Of a stretch of DNA of 64,000 nucleotides, positions 30,149 to 37,939 are shown one piece after another. Location of the stretch: NCBI GenBank assembly GCA_023425645.1, contig JAFACG010000009.1:186001-250000 (forward strand), read 5' to 3'. The notes beneath the pieces were generated by a model. The model saw only the letters and a list, made by a program, of their open reading frames with translations, was not told the DNA's origin and made no database searches. Source of the DNA: Pseudomonadota bacterium. Its GTDB lineage: Bacteria > Pseudomonadota > Gammaproteobacteria > Burkholderiales > Burkholderiaceae_B. Positions within the stretch are counted from its first letter, which is position 1, and each line of letters starts with the position of its first letter. The translations under genes and the position numbers were made by a program.

Positions 30149-31183
30149 ATGAGTTTCAAGATCACGGTACAGCCCAGTGGGCACAGTTTCGAGGTCCAGC
30201 CCGGGCAATCCGTGCTGGATGGCGCCCTGAACGCGGGCATCGTCCTGCCGTACAGCTGCCGCAACGGCACCTGTTCGTCCTGCAAGGGCAAAGTGCTGGA
30301 GGGCGACTACGATGCCGGCCGCGCACCCGAGCAACTGCTCAGCGACGAGGACCGGGCGGCGGGCTATACCCTGTTCTGCCAGGCCAAGCCGGCCACGGAC
30401 ATGGTGATCGAATCGCACGAGATCCGCATGGCTTCGGACATCCAGATCCGCAAGATGCCTTCGCGCGTGGCCGGGCTGGAGAAGGTGCGCGAGGACGTCA
30501 TGATCGTGCGCCTGCAGATGCCGACCTCCGAGCCTTTCCGCTACTACCCCGGCCAATACCTGGAATTCATCCTGAAGGACGGCAGCCGCCGCAGCTATTC
30601 CATGGCCACGCCGCCGCGCGAGGACAACCAGGTTGAGCTGCACATCCGCCACATGCCCGGCGGGCTGTTCACCGACCACGTCTTCGGCGCCGGCGCCACG
30701 GCCATGAAAGAGCGCGAGATCCTGCGCGTGGAAGCGCCGCTGGGCTCTTTCTTCCTGCGCGAGGACAGCGATGCGCCCATGGTGTTCCTGGCCAGCGGCA
30801 CCGGTTTCGCCCCCATCAAGGCCCTGATCGAGCGCCTGCGCCAGACGGGCAGCCGGCGCGAGATCGCCTTGTACTGGGGCGGTCGTCGTCCGGGCGACCT
30901 CTATCAGTCCGAGCTGGCCGAGCAGTGGGCGGCGGACATGCCCAACCTGCGCTACATCCCCGTGGTGTCGGATGCCAGGCCCGAAGACGGCTGGACCGGG
31001 CGCACGGGCTTTGTGCACATGGCCGTGCTGCAGGACCTGCCCGACCTGTCGGGCTGGCAGGTGTATGCCTGCGGCGCTCCGGCCATGGTCGAGAGCGCGC
31101 GCCGCGACTTCGTCGAGCAGGCCGGCCTGAATCCGGACGCCTATTTCGCGGACGCCTTCACCTCTTTGGCCGACGTCAAGTAA
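30149..31183 (+). CDS. [2Fe-2S] ferredoxin / FAD-NAD(P)H oxidoreductase of the AscD (CDP-6-deoxyglucoseen reductase) family
   Basis: A 344-residue electron-transfer flavoprotein. The N-terminal plant-type ferredoxin has C37, C42, C45 and C77. An FAD-binding barrel with RRSYSMATPP (about 150) follows, then the NAD(P) domain with FLASGTGFAPIKALIE. Homologues are often labelled CDP-6-deoxy-delta-3,4-glucoseen reductase, but no deoxysugar genes are nearby, so that specific role is doubtful. The domain layout equals that of reductases which feed Rieske or di-iron oxygenases. Start ATG 30149 fits the conserved N-terminus; 155 nt separate it from parC and 36 nt from dadA. Confidence 0.85.
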   Translation: MSFKITVQPSGHSFEVQPGQSVLDGALNAGIVLPYSCRNGTCSSCKGKVLEGDYDAGRAPEQLLSDEDRAAGYTLFCQAKPATDMVIESHEIRMASDIQIRKMPSRVAGLEKVREDVMIVRLQMPTSEPFRYYPGQYLEFILKDGSRRSYSMATPPREDNQVELHIRHMPGGLFTDHVFGAGATAMKEREILRVEAPLGSFFLREDSDAPMVFLASGTGFAPIKALIERLRQTGSRREIALYWGGRRPGDLYQSELAEQWAADMPNLRYIPVVSDARPEDGWTGRTGFVHMAVLQDLPDLSGWQVYACGAPAMVESARRDFVEQAGLNPDAYFADAFTSLADVK

Positions 31184-31219
31184 GCGACGCCGACTTCCAC
31201 GCAGAAACGGATAGTAGAC

Positions 31220-32473
31220 ATGAAAGTAGCAGTACTGGGCAGCGGCATCATCGGAATTTCGACGGCATGGTGGTTGAGCCAGGACGGGCACGAGGTCGTG
31301 GTGGTGGACAGGCGCAACGGGCCGGCCCAGGAAACGTCCCGTGCCAATGGCGGGCAGATATCGGTCTCCTACGCCGAGCCCTGGGCCAATCCGCAGATGC
31401 CGCTGAAGCTGCTCAAGTGGCTGCTGGATGACAATGCGCCGCTGCTGTTCCGGCCGCGCCTGGACATGCGCCAGTGGCGCTGGTGCCTGGCGTTCCTGCG
31501 GGAATGCCTGCCTTCGCGGCTGGCGCCCAATGTGCGCGCCCTGGTGGGTCTGGCCGAGTACAGCCGCCGCACGCTCAAGCAGATGCGGCCTTCGCTGGAC
31601 TTCGATTATCGCCATCAGGAAAAAGGCATCATCACCTTCTACCGCGACGCCGCCAGCCTGGACGATTCCCTGCAGATGGCGGACCTGATGCGCGACATGG
31701 GCGTGGATCGGCGCGTGATGAGCGTGGACGAACTGGTGCAGGTCGAGCCCGCGTTAGCGGCGGCGCGCCATCTGATCGTGGGCGGGGACTACACCAAGGA
31801 CGATGAGTCCGGGGACGCCAATCAGTTCGCCTGCGGCCTGGCGGCCATGGCCGAAAAGGCGGGCGTGCAGTTCCGCTTCTCCACCCTGATCAACCGCCTG
31901 CAGACCGAGCAGGGCAAGGTGAGCGGGGTGGAGATCATCGCGCCCGACGGCAGCTTCGAATCCTTGCAGGCCGACGCCTTCGTGGTCGCCATGGGCAGTT
32001 TCAGCCCCGAATTGCTCGAGCCCCTGGGCATTGCATGCCCGGTCTATCCGGCCAAGGGTTATTCGGTCACCATCCCGGTGCTCGTGCCCGAGGCCGTGCC
32101 TACGGTCAGCCTGACCGACAAGGACCAGAAGATCGTCTATTCGCGCCTGGGCGACAGCTTGCGCATGGCCGGCACGGCCGAGCTTTCGGGCTACTCCCGC
32201 AGCTTGAACACAAAGCGTTGCACATCCATGCTGGCGCAAGTGGCGGAATTGTTCCCAAGCGCCCTGGATTTTGATAATGTTCATTTCTGGTCGGGACTGC
32301 GTCCCGCCACGCCTTCAAATGTTCCGCTGATCGGCCGCACCCGTATATCGAACCTGTATCTGAATACCGGGCACGGCACGTTGGGATGGACGATGGGGGT
32401 CGGCTCCGGCCGGGCCCTGGCCGACCTGATGGGCGGCCGTCAGCCCGAACCCGAATTTCCTTTTTTACGCTAA
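31220..32473 (+). CDS. dadA: D-amino acid dehydrogenase small subunit
   Basis: Membrane-associated flavoenzyme that oxidatively deaminates D-amino acids, passing electrons to the quinone pool. 417 residues. The FAD-binding dinucleotide fold is at the very N-terminus (VAVLGSGIIGISTAWWL), followed by the DadA pattern VVDRRNGPAQETSRANGGQISVSYAEPWA. The C-terminal part reads HFWSGLRPATPSNVPLIG, then NTGHGTLGWTMGVGSG. The usual partner dadX (alanine racemase) is not adjacent. Only 7 nt separate it from the next gene, so the binding protein may be co-transcribed. Confidence 0.93.
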   Translation: MKVAVLGSGIIGISTAWWLSQDGHEVVVVDRRNGPAQETSRANGGQISVSYAEPWANPQMPLKLLKWLLDDNAPLLFRPRLDMRQWRWCLAFLRECLPSRLAPNVRALVGLAEYSRRTLKQMRPSLDFDYRHQEKGIITFYRDAASLDDSLQMADLMRDMGVDRRVMSVDELVQVEPALAAARHLIVGGDYTKDDESGDANQFACGLAAMAEKAGVQFRFSTLINRLQTEQGKVSGVEIIAPDGSFESLQADAFVVAMGSFSPELLEPLGIACPVYPAKGYSVTIPVLVPEAVPTVSLTDKDQKIVYSRLGDSLRMAGTAELSGYSRSLNTKRCTSMLAQVAELFPSALDFDNVHFWSGLRPATPSNVPLIGRTRISNLYLNTGHGTLGWTMGVGSGRALADLMGGRQPEPEFPFLR

Positions 32474-32480
32474 AGGATTT

Positions 32481-33800
32481 ATGAAGAATCTACGCGGATT
32501 AGCGCTGAAGCGGTGCGTGCAGGCACTGGCGACGGCGGCGTGCGGCTCCGCCGCGCTTTTGTATGGTTCCGCTGCCCTGGCTGCGGTGGACATCCAGGTC
32601 TGGACTTCCCTGAACCCCCACAACCAGGCCGAATTCGAGAAACTGGTCAGAGATTTCAATCGCAGCCAGAAGGACGTCAAAGTCGAGGTCAAGGCGCACG
32701 ACTCGGATGCCGCCCTGGACCAGGCCCTGCAGGCCGCATCCGGCGCGCAACTGCCCAATCTGGTTCAGCTGGGCGAGATGTCTGGCCTGGACGAAGTGGC
32801 GGACCGCTCCTACATCCTGCCCATGCATACGCTGCTCGCCAAGGAGAACCTGGGCAACGTGTCCTGGTTCCTGGCCTCCAACTCCTTCGTGCGCAACGGC
32901 CGCGGCCAGTTGCAGGGCTTCCCCTACATGGCGGAGATCCCCGTCATGTACTACAACCTGGACGCCTTCCAGAAAGCCAAGCTGGAACCGGCCGTTCCAA
33001 GCCGCGTCTGGCTGGACCTGCAAGGCCAGCTGGTGCAGCTGGCCAACAACGGCTCGCGCCGCTGCCCCCTGACGTCCGACCAGTCCGTCTCCATCAACCT
33101 GGAGAATCTGGCGGCGGTGAACAACCAGATCTATGGCCTGGCCCCCGGGCCCAAGGTCAAGGGCAAGGTGGGCTTCGATTTCGACGTCCTGTACATCCGC
33201 CACCTGTCCATGATGGTCAGCTGGGTCAAGTCCGAGCTGATGGTCAAGCCCGACATGCTGCCTCAGTCGCCCCAGCGTTTCGCCAAGGGCGAGTGCGCCG
33301 TCATGTTCTCGAATTCGGGACATATCGGCGAATACAGCGCCACTCGCGGCCTGAAGTACGCGGTGACCGGCCTGCCTTACTACCCTGAAGTCACCCAGAC
33401 TCCCGGCAAGCCTTTCGTGACCGGCTCGGCCCTGTGGGCGACCAAGGGGCATCCGGCCGACCAGAACCAGGCCGCCGCGCGTTTCGTCAGCTGGCTGGCC
33501 CAGCCCGAGAACGCTGCACGCTGGTACCAGCAGACCGGCTTCCTGCCCGTCAGCCGCGAGGCCTTCAACGCCACCGGCAGCGACTACTACAGCGGCAAGG
33601 GCGACTGGCAGCACCTGGTGGGCGCCTACGGCAGCGGCTCCTCGGGCACCGCCAAAGGCAATTTCCGCAATTACCGCCAGATTCGCACCGTGTTCAACCA
33701 GAGCCTGGAAAGCGCCCTGGACGGCAAGCAGCCGGCCATGACGGCGCTGCGCACGGCCGCCACCGAAGCCAATCGTCTGGTGGCCCAGAAAGGACGCTGA
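32481..33800 (+). CDS. Orphan ABC substrate-binding protein, family 1 (UgpB-like)
   Basis: A 439-residue extracellular solute-binding protein with a Sec signal peptide (positive start, hydrophobic core to about residue 30, ALA-A cleavage near 33). The family-1 body begins VDIQVWTSL. The features GFPYMAEIPVMYYNLDAFQKA and GSALWATKGHPADQNQAAARFVSWL are typical of UgpB-type proteins that bind glycerol-3-phosphate or its diesters. No permease or ATPase gene accompanies it, so it either serves a transporter encoded elsewhere or has another role. A strong terminator follows at 33855. The link to dadA (7-nt gap) is positional only. Confidence 0.88.
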   Translation: MKNLRGLALKRCVQALATAACGSAALLYGSAALAAVDIQVWTSLNPHNQAEFEKLVRDFNRSQKDVKVEVKAHDSDAALDQALQAASGAQLPNLVQLGEMSGLDEVADRSYILPMHTLLAKENLGNVSWFLASNSFVRNGRGQLQGFPYMAEIPVMYYNLDAFQKAKLEPAVPSRVWLDLQGQLVQLANNGSRRCPLTSDQSVSINLENLAAVNNQIYGLAPGPKVKGKVGFDFDVLYIRHLSMMVSWVKSELMVKPDMLPQSPQRFAKGECAVMFSNSGHIGEYSATRGLKYAVTGLPYYPEVTQTPGKPFVTGSALWATKGHPADQNQAAARFVSWLAQPENAARWYQQTGFLPVSREAFNATGSDYYSGKGDWQHLVGAYGSGSSGTAKGNFRNYRQIRTVFNQSLESALDGKQPAMTALRTAATEANRLVAQKGR

Positions 33801-33854
33801 TTCATCCATTCGTACAAGCCGATCTGGCGCTGGGCCCAGGCCTGACCGAAGATG

Positions 33855-33889
33855 AGCTCCATGCCCCACAAGGGGTATGGAGCTTTTTC
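33855..33889 (+). terminator. Intrinsic terminator / possible attenuator just before the pil operon
   Basis: Thirteen-bp stem AGCTCCATGCCCC (33855-33867) with GGGGTATGGAGCT (33872-33884), one mismatch, loop ACAA, then T5 and CTTT. It ends the binding-protein transcript. It lies only 5-15 nt before the first usable pilL start codons, leaving no room for a promoter downstream. Confidence 0.85.
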
Positions 33890-33903
33890 TTTGGATGTGC
33901 GCC

Positions 33904-34698
33904 ATGCTGTCTTTTCTTCGGCTTGCCTGTGCCTGCCTGATCCTTCCCGGCCTGTCCGCCTGTCTGGCCGGACAGGGCCCGGGCGCATTTGCGCCCGAAC
34001 CCGAGGCGCAGGCCTTTAATTTCGACTGGAGCCTGTCGGGCGAACCCCGTGTCGGTCCCTTGCAGGTCTTCGACAATGGCGTGCGCACCTGGTTGCACTT
34101 CGCGCCGGGCCAGATTGTGCCGGCCGTGTTCGGGCGACGCGCGGGGCGGGAGCAGGCGCTGGTCCTGACGCCCGTGGGCCAGTTTCACCTTTCCCAGGGC
34201 GTATGGCCGGAACTGCTGTTTCGCGCCGGCCACGGGCAGGCGCGGGCCAGCCGGCACGCGGATCGGCCCGCCGGCGAGCCGCCGCCATCCACGCTTGCCG
34301 CAGCGCCGGGGGCTGCGGTCCAGCCTGCCGCACCGTTGGTCGTCCGGGCCGCCGCTGCATTGCAGGAGCAGCCGGCTGTGCCGGCTGCGGTCCCGGCGCT
34401 TTCGCCTTCCTACGATATCCGCCCGGAGGACCAGACGCTGCGCCAGGCGCTGGCGCGCTGGGCCGGGCTGGCGGGCTGGGTGTTCCAGCCGGACCACTGG
34501 GACCTGGATGTGGATCTGCCGGTCAGCGCGCCGGCCCGCTTCCAGGGGGACTTCAAAACCGCGGTGCAGCAGTTGCTGCATGGCACCGAGCTGACCGCCT
34601 ATCCGGCGCAGCCGTGCTTCTATTCCAATCAGGTTCTGCGCGTGGTGGCCTGGTCGCAGGCATGCGACCGCAGCCTGGCGTCCGGAGAGCGCTCATGA
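33904..34698 (+). CDS. pilL: PilL/TcpQ-like lipoprotein of the type IVb pilus
   Basis: A 264-residue outer-membrane-side lipoprotein. The signal peptide ends in the lipobox LSAC. The N-terminal half (FDWSLSGE, then GPLQVFDNGVRTWLHF and PAVF) resembles the VirB9/TrbG/CagX fold. The C-terminal half (SYDIRPEDQTLRQALARWA onward, about residues 178-260) is a TcpQ/PilL domain, which in toxin-coregulated-type pili helps place the secretin. ATG 33904 (or 33895) is chosen because an earlier in-frame ATG at 33877 lies inside the terminator hairpin. The stop overlaps pilN by 4 nt. The VirB9-like call rests on motif similarity only. Confidence 0.75.
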   Translation: MLSFLRLACACLILPGLSACLAGQGPGAFAPEPEAQAFNFDWSLSGEPRVGPLQVFDNGVRTWLHFAPGQIVPAVFGRRAGREQALVLTPVGQFHLSQGVWPELLFRAGHGQARASRHADRPAGEPPPSTLAAAPGAAVQPAAPLVVRAAAALQEQPAVPAAVPALSPSYDIRPEDQTLRQALARWAGLAGWVFQPDHWDLDVDLPVSAPARFQGDFKTAVQQLLHGTELTAYPAQPCFYSNQVLRVVAWSQACDRSLASGERS

Positions 34699-36251
34699 AG
34701 TCCTGGTTCATACTTGTCGCCGGTCTGCTCGCAGGATGCAGCCTGGCGCAGCAAGGCAGGGAGGTGGGCCGGCGCCATCAGGCGGCGCAGGAGCAGGTTC
34801 AGCAGCACCAGGAGCGTTTCCGGGAGGGCAATGACGCCGAGCAGCGGCGCCGCCGGCAGTCGGTGGACAGACCCTGGGTGGCCGGTTCCGCCGTTCCGCT
34901 GGGGCGGGACAAATCGCTGCCCACAGTGTTGCGCGCCGCCCGCAAGGTCACCTTGGCGCTGGCCGAACCGTTGCCTGGCCTGGATCAACTGGCCCAGCGC
35001 ATCGCCCACTTGTCGGGCCTGCCGGTCTTCGTCAGTCCGGAAGCGCTTCTGCCCGCCGCCGATTTCCTGCCGCGCCTGGCCGGCGCCGTGCCGGCGGCGG
35101 ATCGCACCCACACGGAGCGGGGCCGCCTGCATCTGGAACAGCGCACGCTTGCGGATCTGCTGGATCATCTCTGCGCGGCCTATGGCGTCAACTGGCGCTA
35201 TCGCCAGGGGCGGATCGAGTTTTTCCGCACCGAAACCCGTCATTTCCAATTGCGGATCCTGCAACAGGACCTGGATGCCCAGGCCGGCATCGGCGGTTCG
35301 GGGCAAGCTGGGGAGGCCTGGCAGACACGCTTGTCCGCCGCGCCCGTTTCCCTGATGGAATCCCTGCGGCTGAGGGTGGAGGCCTTTCTGTCGCGCGCCG
35401 GAACGGTTGCGGCGGCGCCCGGCCCTAGCTCTTTGCTGGTGGTCACCGATACGCCCGAACGGCTGGAGGCGGTGGGCCGGTATCTGGACCTGGAGAATCG
35501 GCAGCTGGCGCGCCGGGTGCGCCTGGTATTCGAGGAAATCAGCCTGTCCTTGTCTGACCAGCAGCAGATGGCGCTGGACTGGAACCTCCTGTTTCAGAAG
35601 GCCGGGCTGGCGTGGGGCCTGGGCAGCCCCGGGGAGACCCTGTCCGCTGCCGTCACTCTCCAGGGGCGCAGCGAGCGCGGCGCCTGGGCGGGCACCGAGG
35701 GATTCCTCCAGGCCCTGGCCGAACAGGCCAGGGTGGTCCGGCGTCAGAGCTTCCCCATCTTCGCCTTGAACCGGCGTCCCGCCAGTCATTCCCTGCGCAC
35801 GCGCTTCACGTACGTGGACAAGGTGGAGGCCGCGGCCTTGTCCGCCGGAGCGCAATTGTCGCTGCCCGCGGTCAGCGTCAGCCAGAAGGAAGAGGCCGTG
35901 GGCGCCATGCTCACCGTGGTGCCGGACATCCAGGACGACGGGCGCATCCTCCTGACCATCGCCTACGACAGCACGGTCGCCCAGCCGCTGCGCACGCTCA
36001 GCTTCGGCGACCGCAGCCATCCCTTGCAGTTGCAGCAGGTCACCATAGACGGCAACAGCCTGATGCAGCAGGTGTCGGTGCTGCCGGGCCAGACCTGGCT
36101 GATCGCCGGGCACGATCGCGTCCTGGACCAGGATGAACAGACCCGCGCCGGCCCGGACCTGCCCTGGCTGCTGGGCGGCAGCCGGCAGGTGCGCAGCCAG
36201 ACCGTGCGCACTCTGCTGCTGCTGACGGCGTATCTGGAGGAGGGGAGCTGA
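34695..36251 (+). CDS. pilN: Type IVb pilus secretin PilN
   Basis: Outer-membrane channel through which the pilus passes. 518 residues with a lipoprotein signal (FILVAGLLAGC, about residue 15). A charged coiled segment (about 20-55) and two secretin N-domains follow, including SLLVVTDTPERLEAVGRYL. The C-terminal secretin domain reads VGAMLTVVPDIQDDGRILL and ends VLPGQTWLIAGHDR. It is similar in plan to R64 PilN/BfpB. Start ATG 34695 overlaps the pilL stop (ATGA), and pilO starts 1 nt after its stop. Confidence 0.88.
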   Translation: MKSWFILVAGLLAGCSLAQQGREVGRRHQAAQEQVQQHQERFREGNDAEQRRRRQSVDRPWVAGSAVPLGRDKSLPTVLRAARKVTLALAEPLPGLDQLAQRIAHLSGLPVFVSPEALLPAADFLPRLAGAVPAADRTHTERGRLHLEQRTLADLLDHLCAAYGVNWRYRQGRIEFFRTETRHFQLRILQQDLDAQAGIGGSGQAGEAWQTRLSAAPVSLMESLRLRVEAFLSRAGTVAAAPGPSSLLVVTDTPERLEAVGRYLDLENRQLARRVRLVFEEISLSLSDQQQMALDWNLLFQKAGLAWGLGSPGETLSAAVTLQGRSERGAWAGTEGFLQALAEQARVVRRQSFPIFALNRRPASHSLRTRFTYVDKVEAAALSAGAQLSLPAVSVSQKEEAVGAMLTVVPDIQDDGRILLTIAYDSTVAQPLRTLSFGDRSHPLQLQQVTIDGNSLMQQVSVLPGQTWLIAGHDRVLDQDEQTRAGPDLPWLLGGSRQVRSQTVRTLLLLTAYLEEGS

Positions 36252-36252
36252 C

Positions 36253-37632
36253 ATGACCCGCCACGAACCGCTTGTCGATTATTGTTTCGGCCTGCATTGG
36301 TTCGCCCTGGTCGACGGTCCCTCGGGCCCGGGCCTGCGGCGCCTGTTGCGCAGCCATCCTCGCGCCTGGTATTGCCTGGCCGGCGGAGATCTGCTGGCCG
36401 CGGGCCTGGCCGACGAAGCCTGCCTGCGTGATTCCGCCGGGCTGGCGTCCGTGCGCGAGGCCAGCCCGGCCGCAAACGGTCGCCGCGCCGTGTCGTTCTA
36501 CTCGGCCGCCGCCTGCGTGGCCGGCCAGCATCCGGACGGCTGCGTGCTGGCGCTGTGGCGTCTTGAACAGGGGCGTTTCTGGCTGATGGCGGCCCACGAC
36601 GGCGCCGTCATCGGCGGCACCGATTGCCTGTTCGACGATCCGGCGCAGGCCCATGCCGTGCATGCGGAAATGAAGCGGCGTTTTTCCGGACTGCGGGAAC
36701 TGCCGCAGCCCGAAGACCTGCGGGCGCACCTGGAGCAGGGCAGACAGGAATCCTGTCGCCTGCATGCCGGAGCGGGTCCACGCTCGCGCCGGTTCGTTGT
36801 TCTGTTGGGGCCGGTGCTTGCGTTGGTCCTGATCGTTGCCGGCTGGATTCTGGGGCAGCAACGGCCTGCCGTTCAGGCGGCCGCGGCCGATCTCGACGGG
36901 CTCATGCAGGACTTTCGGCAACGGCACTGGCTGCCGGGCGTCGCGGGCTTCCAGTCTTTGCTGGGGCTTCTGGAGCGTCTTCCTTATCAGGCGGCGGGCT
37001 GGCGGCTCCAGCAGGCCGATTGCCTGCCGAACGATGGTTCCTGGCAATGCGCGGCGCTGTATGCGCGTCACGATCCGCAGGCAAGCAATCAGGGTCTGGA
37101 GCAGATTCTCGGTCCTCGGGCGGACCTGCAGTTCCTGGACCTGGACCGCGCCCGCCTGCGCGTGGCGGCAAGGCATCATGGCCAGCCTCTGGATTCGGCC
37201 CGCCTGCGGGGGCAGCGACAGAACGAACGCGACCTGTTCAGCGCACTGCAGGCCGTGCAGGGCGCCTTCGGGCAGATGTCGATAGGGCCGCCGCAGGCGC
37301 TGGACCTTGATCCCGGCGCTGCGCATGTGGAACATGCGCCGGGCGTGCAGCGCCGGCCCTGGCGCAGCCAGTCGCCCTTGCGCTCGGCGTATTTGTTATT
37401 GCCGCAGGCGCAGGTCCTGCGCTGGGAAAAAATCACGCTTCATGTGGCGGAGCAGGCGATTGCCTCGCTGGCTAGCAGCGTGTTGACCCTGAACCTGGAG
37501 GGCTATGTCTATGAGCGGGCCGACGAGGCGTCTTCTGATTCTGCGCAGGTGCTCGGCTATGATCTGGCTCCTGCCCATGCTGTGGCCTCCCCAGGCTCAG
37601 TCCGACACGGCGCTGCTGATCACGGTCCATGA
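36253..37632 (+). CDS. pilO: Type IVb pilus assembly protein PilO (PilO2 family)
   Basis: A 459-residue inner-membrane protein of the R64 PilO class. A cytoplasmic actin-like/PilM-like half (about 1-175) is followed by one transmembrane helix (about 181-200, VVLLGPVLALVLIVAGWIL) and a periplasmic half that would contact PilP and the secretin. The C-terminal 40 or so residues are encoded in the overlap with pilP (122 nt in a different frame), an unusually long overlap even for this tight operon. It is slightly longer than plasmid homologues, so the tail may be dispensable. Confidence 0.8.
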   Translation: MTRHEPLVDYCFGLHWFALVDGPSGPGLRRLLRSHPRAWYCLAGGDLLAAGLADEACLRDSAGLASVREASPAANGRRAVSFYSAAACVAGQHPDGCVLALWRLEQGRFWLMAAHDGAVIGGTDCLFDDPAQAHAVHAEMKRRFSGLRELPQPEDLRAHLEQGRQESCRLHAGAGPRSRRFVVLLGPVLALVLIVAGWILGQQRPAVQAAAADLDGLMQDFRQRHWLPGVAGFQSLLGLLERLPYQAAGWRLQQADCLPNDGSWQCAALYARHDPQASNQGLEQILGPRADLQFLDLDRARLRVAARHHGQPLDSARLRGQRQNERDLFSALQAVQGAFGQMSIGPPQALDLDPGAAHVEHAPGVQRRPWRSQSPLRSAYLLLPQAQVLRWEKITLHVAEQAIASLASSVLTLNLEGYVYERADEASSDSAQVLGYDLAPAHAVASPGSVRHGAADHGP

Positions 37633-37939
37633 ACTGTTGCGCATGGACGCCGAGCGCGCCCGGCAGAATGTCTCGCCCCGCTCCTGCCCAGGGGATGCGT
37701 CCGTGACCAGCCAGGGGCGATCAGTAGACGGCGGCATCGAACTCAAAGCCATCTATGGCCGCGACAAGCAATTGCTGGCCGAGGTCCGGCTGGGCGAGCG
37801 TTCCCTGGTTTACCAGCAAGGCCAGCCCTGGCCCATAGGCCGGCACCGCGACCGAAGCATGCGGCTGCATTCCTTGAACAGCCGTTGTATCGAACTTCAG
37901 GAAGGAGACCAAAAGCATGAGCTTTGCCTGGAACCTTGA
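37511..37939 (+). CDS. pilP: Type IVb pilus biogenesis protein PilP
   Basis: A small periplasmic protein (142 residues) with an N-terminal signal (TRRLLILRR, then IWLLPMLW, cleavage near PQAQS). A compact beta domain (GGIELKAIYGRDKQLLAEVRLGERSLVYQQGQPW) resembles PilP of R64-type systems, which joins the inner-membrane complex to the secretin. ATG 37511 is chosen because GGAGGG (37497-37502) stands 8 nt upstream; the ATG at 37505 would be too close. Residues shared with the pilO coding region show that both frames are used. The stop overlaps pilQ by 23 nt. Confidence 0.75.
   Translation: MSGPTRRLLILRRCSAMIWLLPMLWPPQAQSDTALLITVHELLRMDAERARQNVSPRSCPGDASVTSQGRSVDGGIELKAIYGRDKQLLAEVRLGERSLVYQQGQPWPIGRHRDRSMRLHSLNSRCIELQEGDQKHELCLEP

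Noticed and set aside
30149..31183. Evidence for a deoxysugar pathway
   Set aside because: Only the AscD-like reductase is present; no sugar nucleotide dehydratase or aminotransferase gene is nearby.
33877..33903. Earlier ATG for pilL
   Set aside because: ATG 33877 lies in the 3' arm of a strong terminator hairpin, with AAGGGG only 1 nt away.
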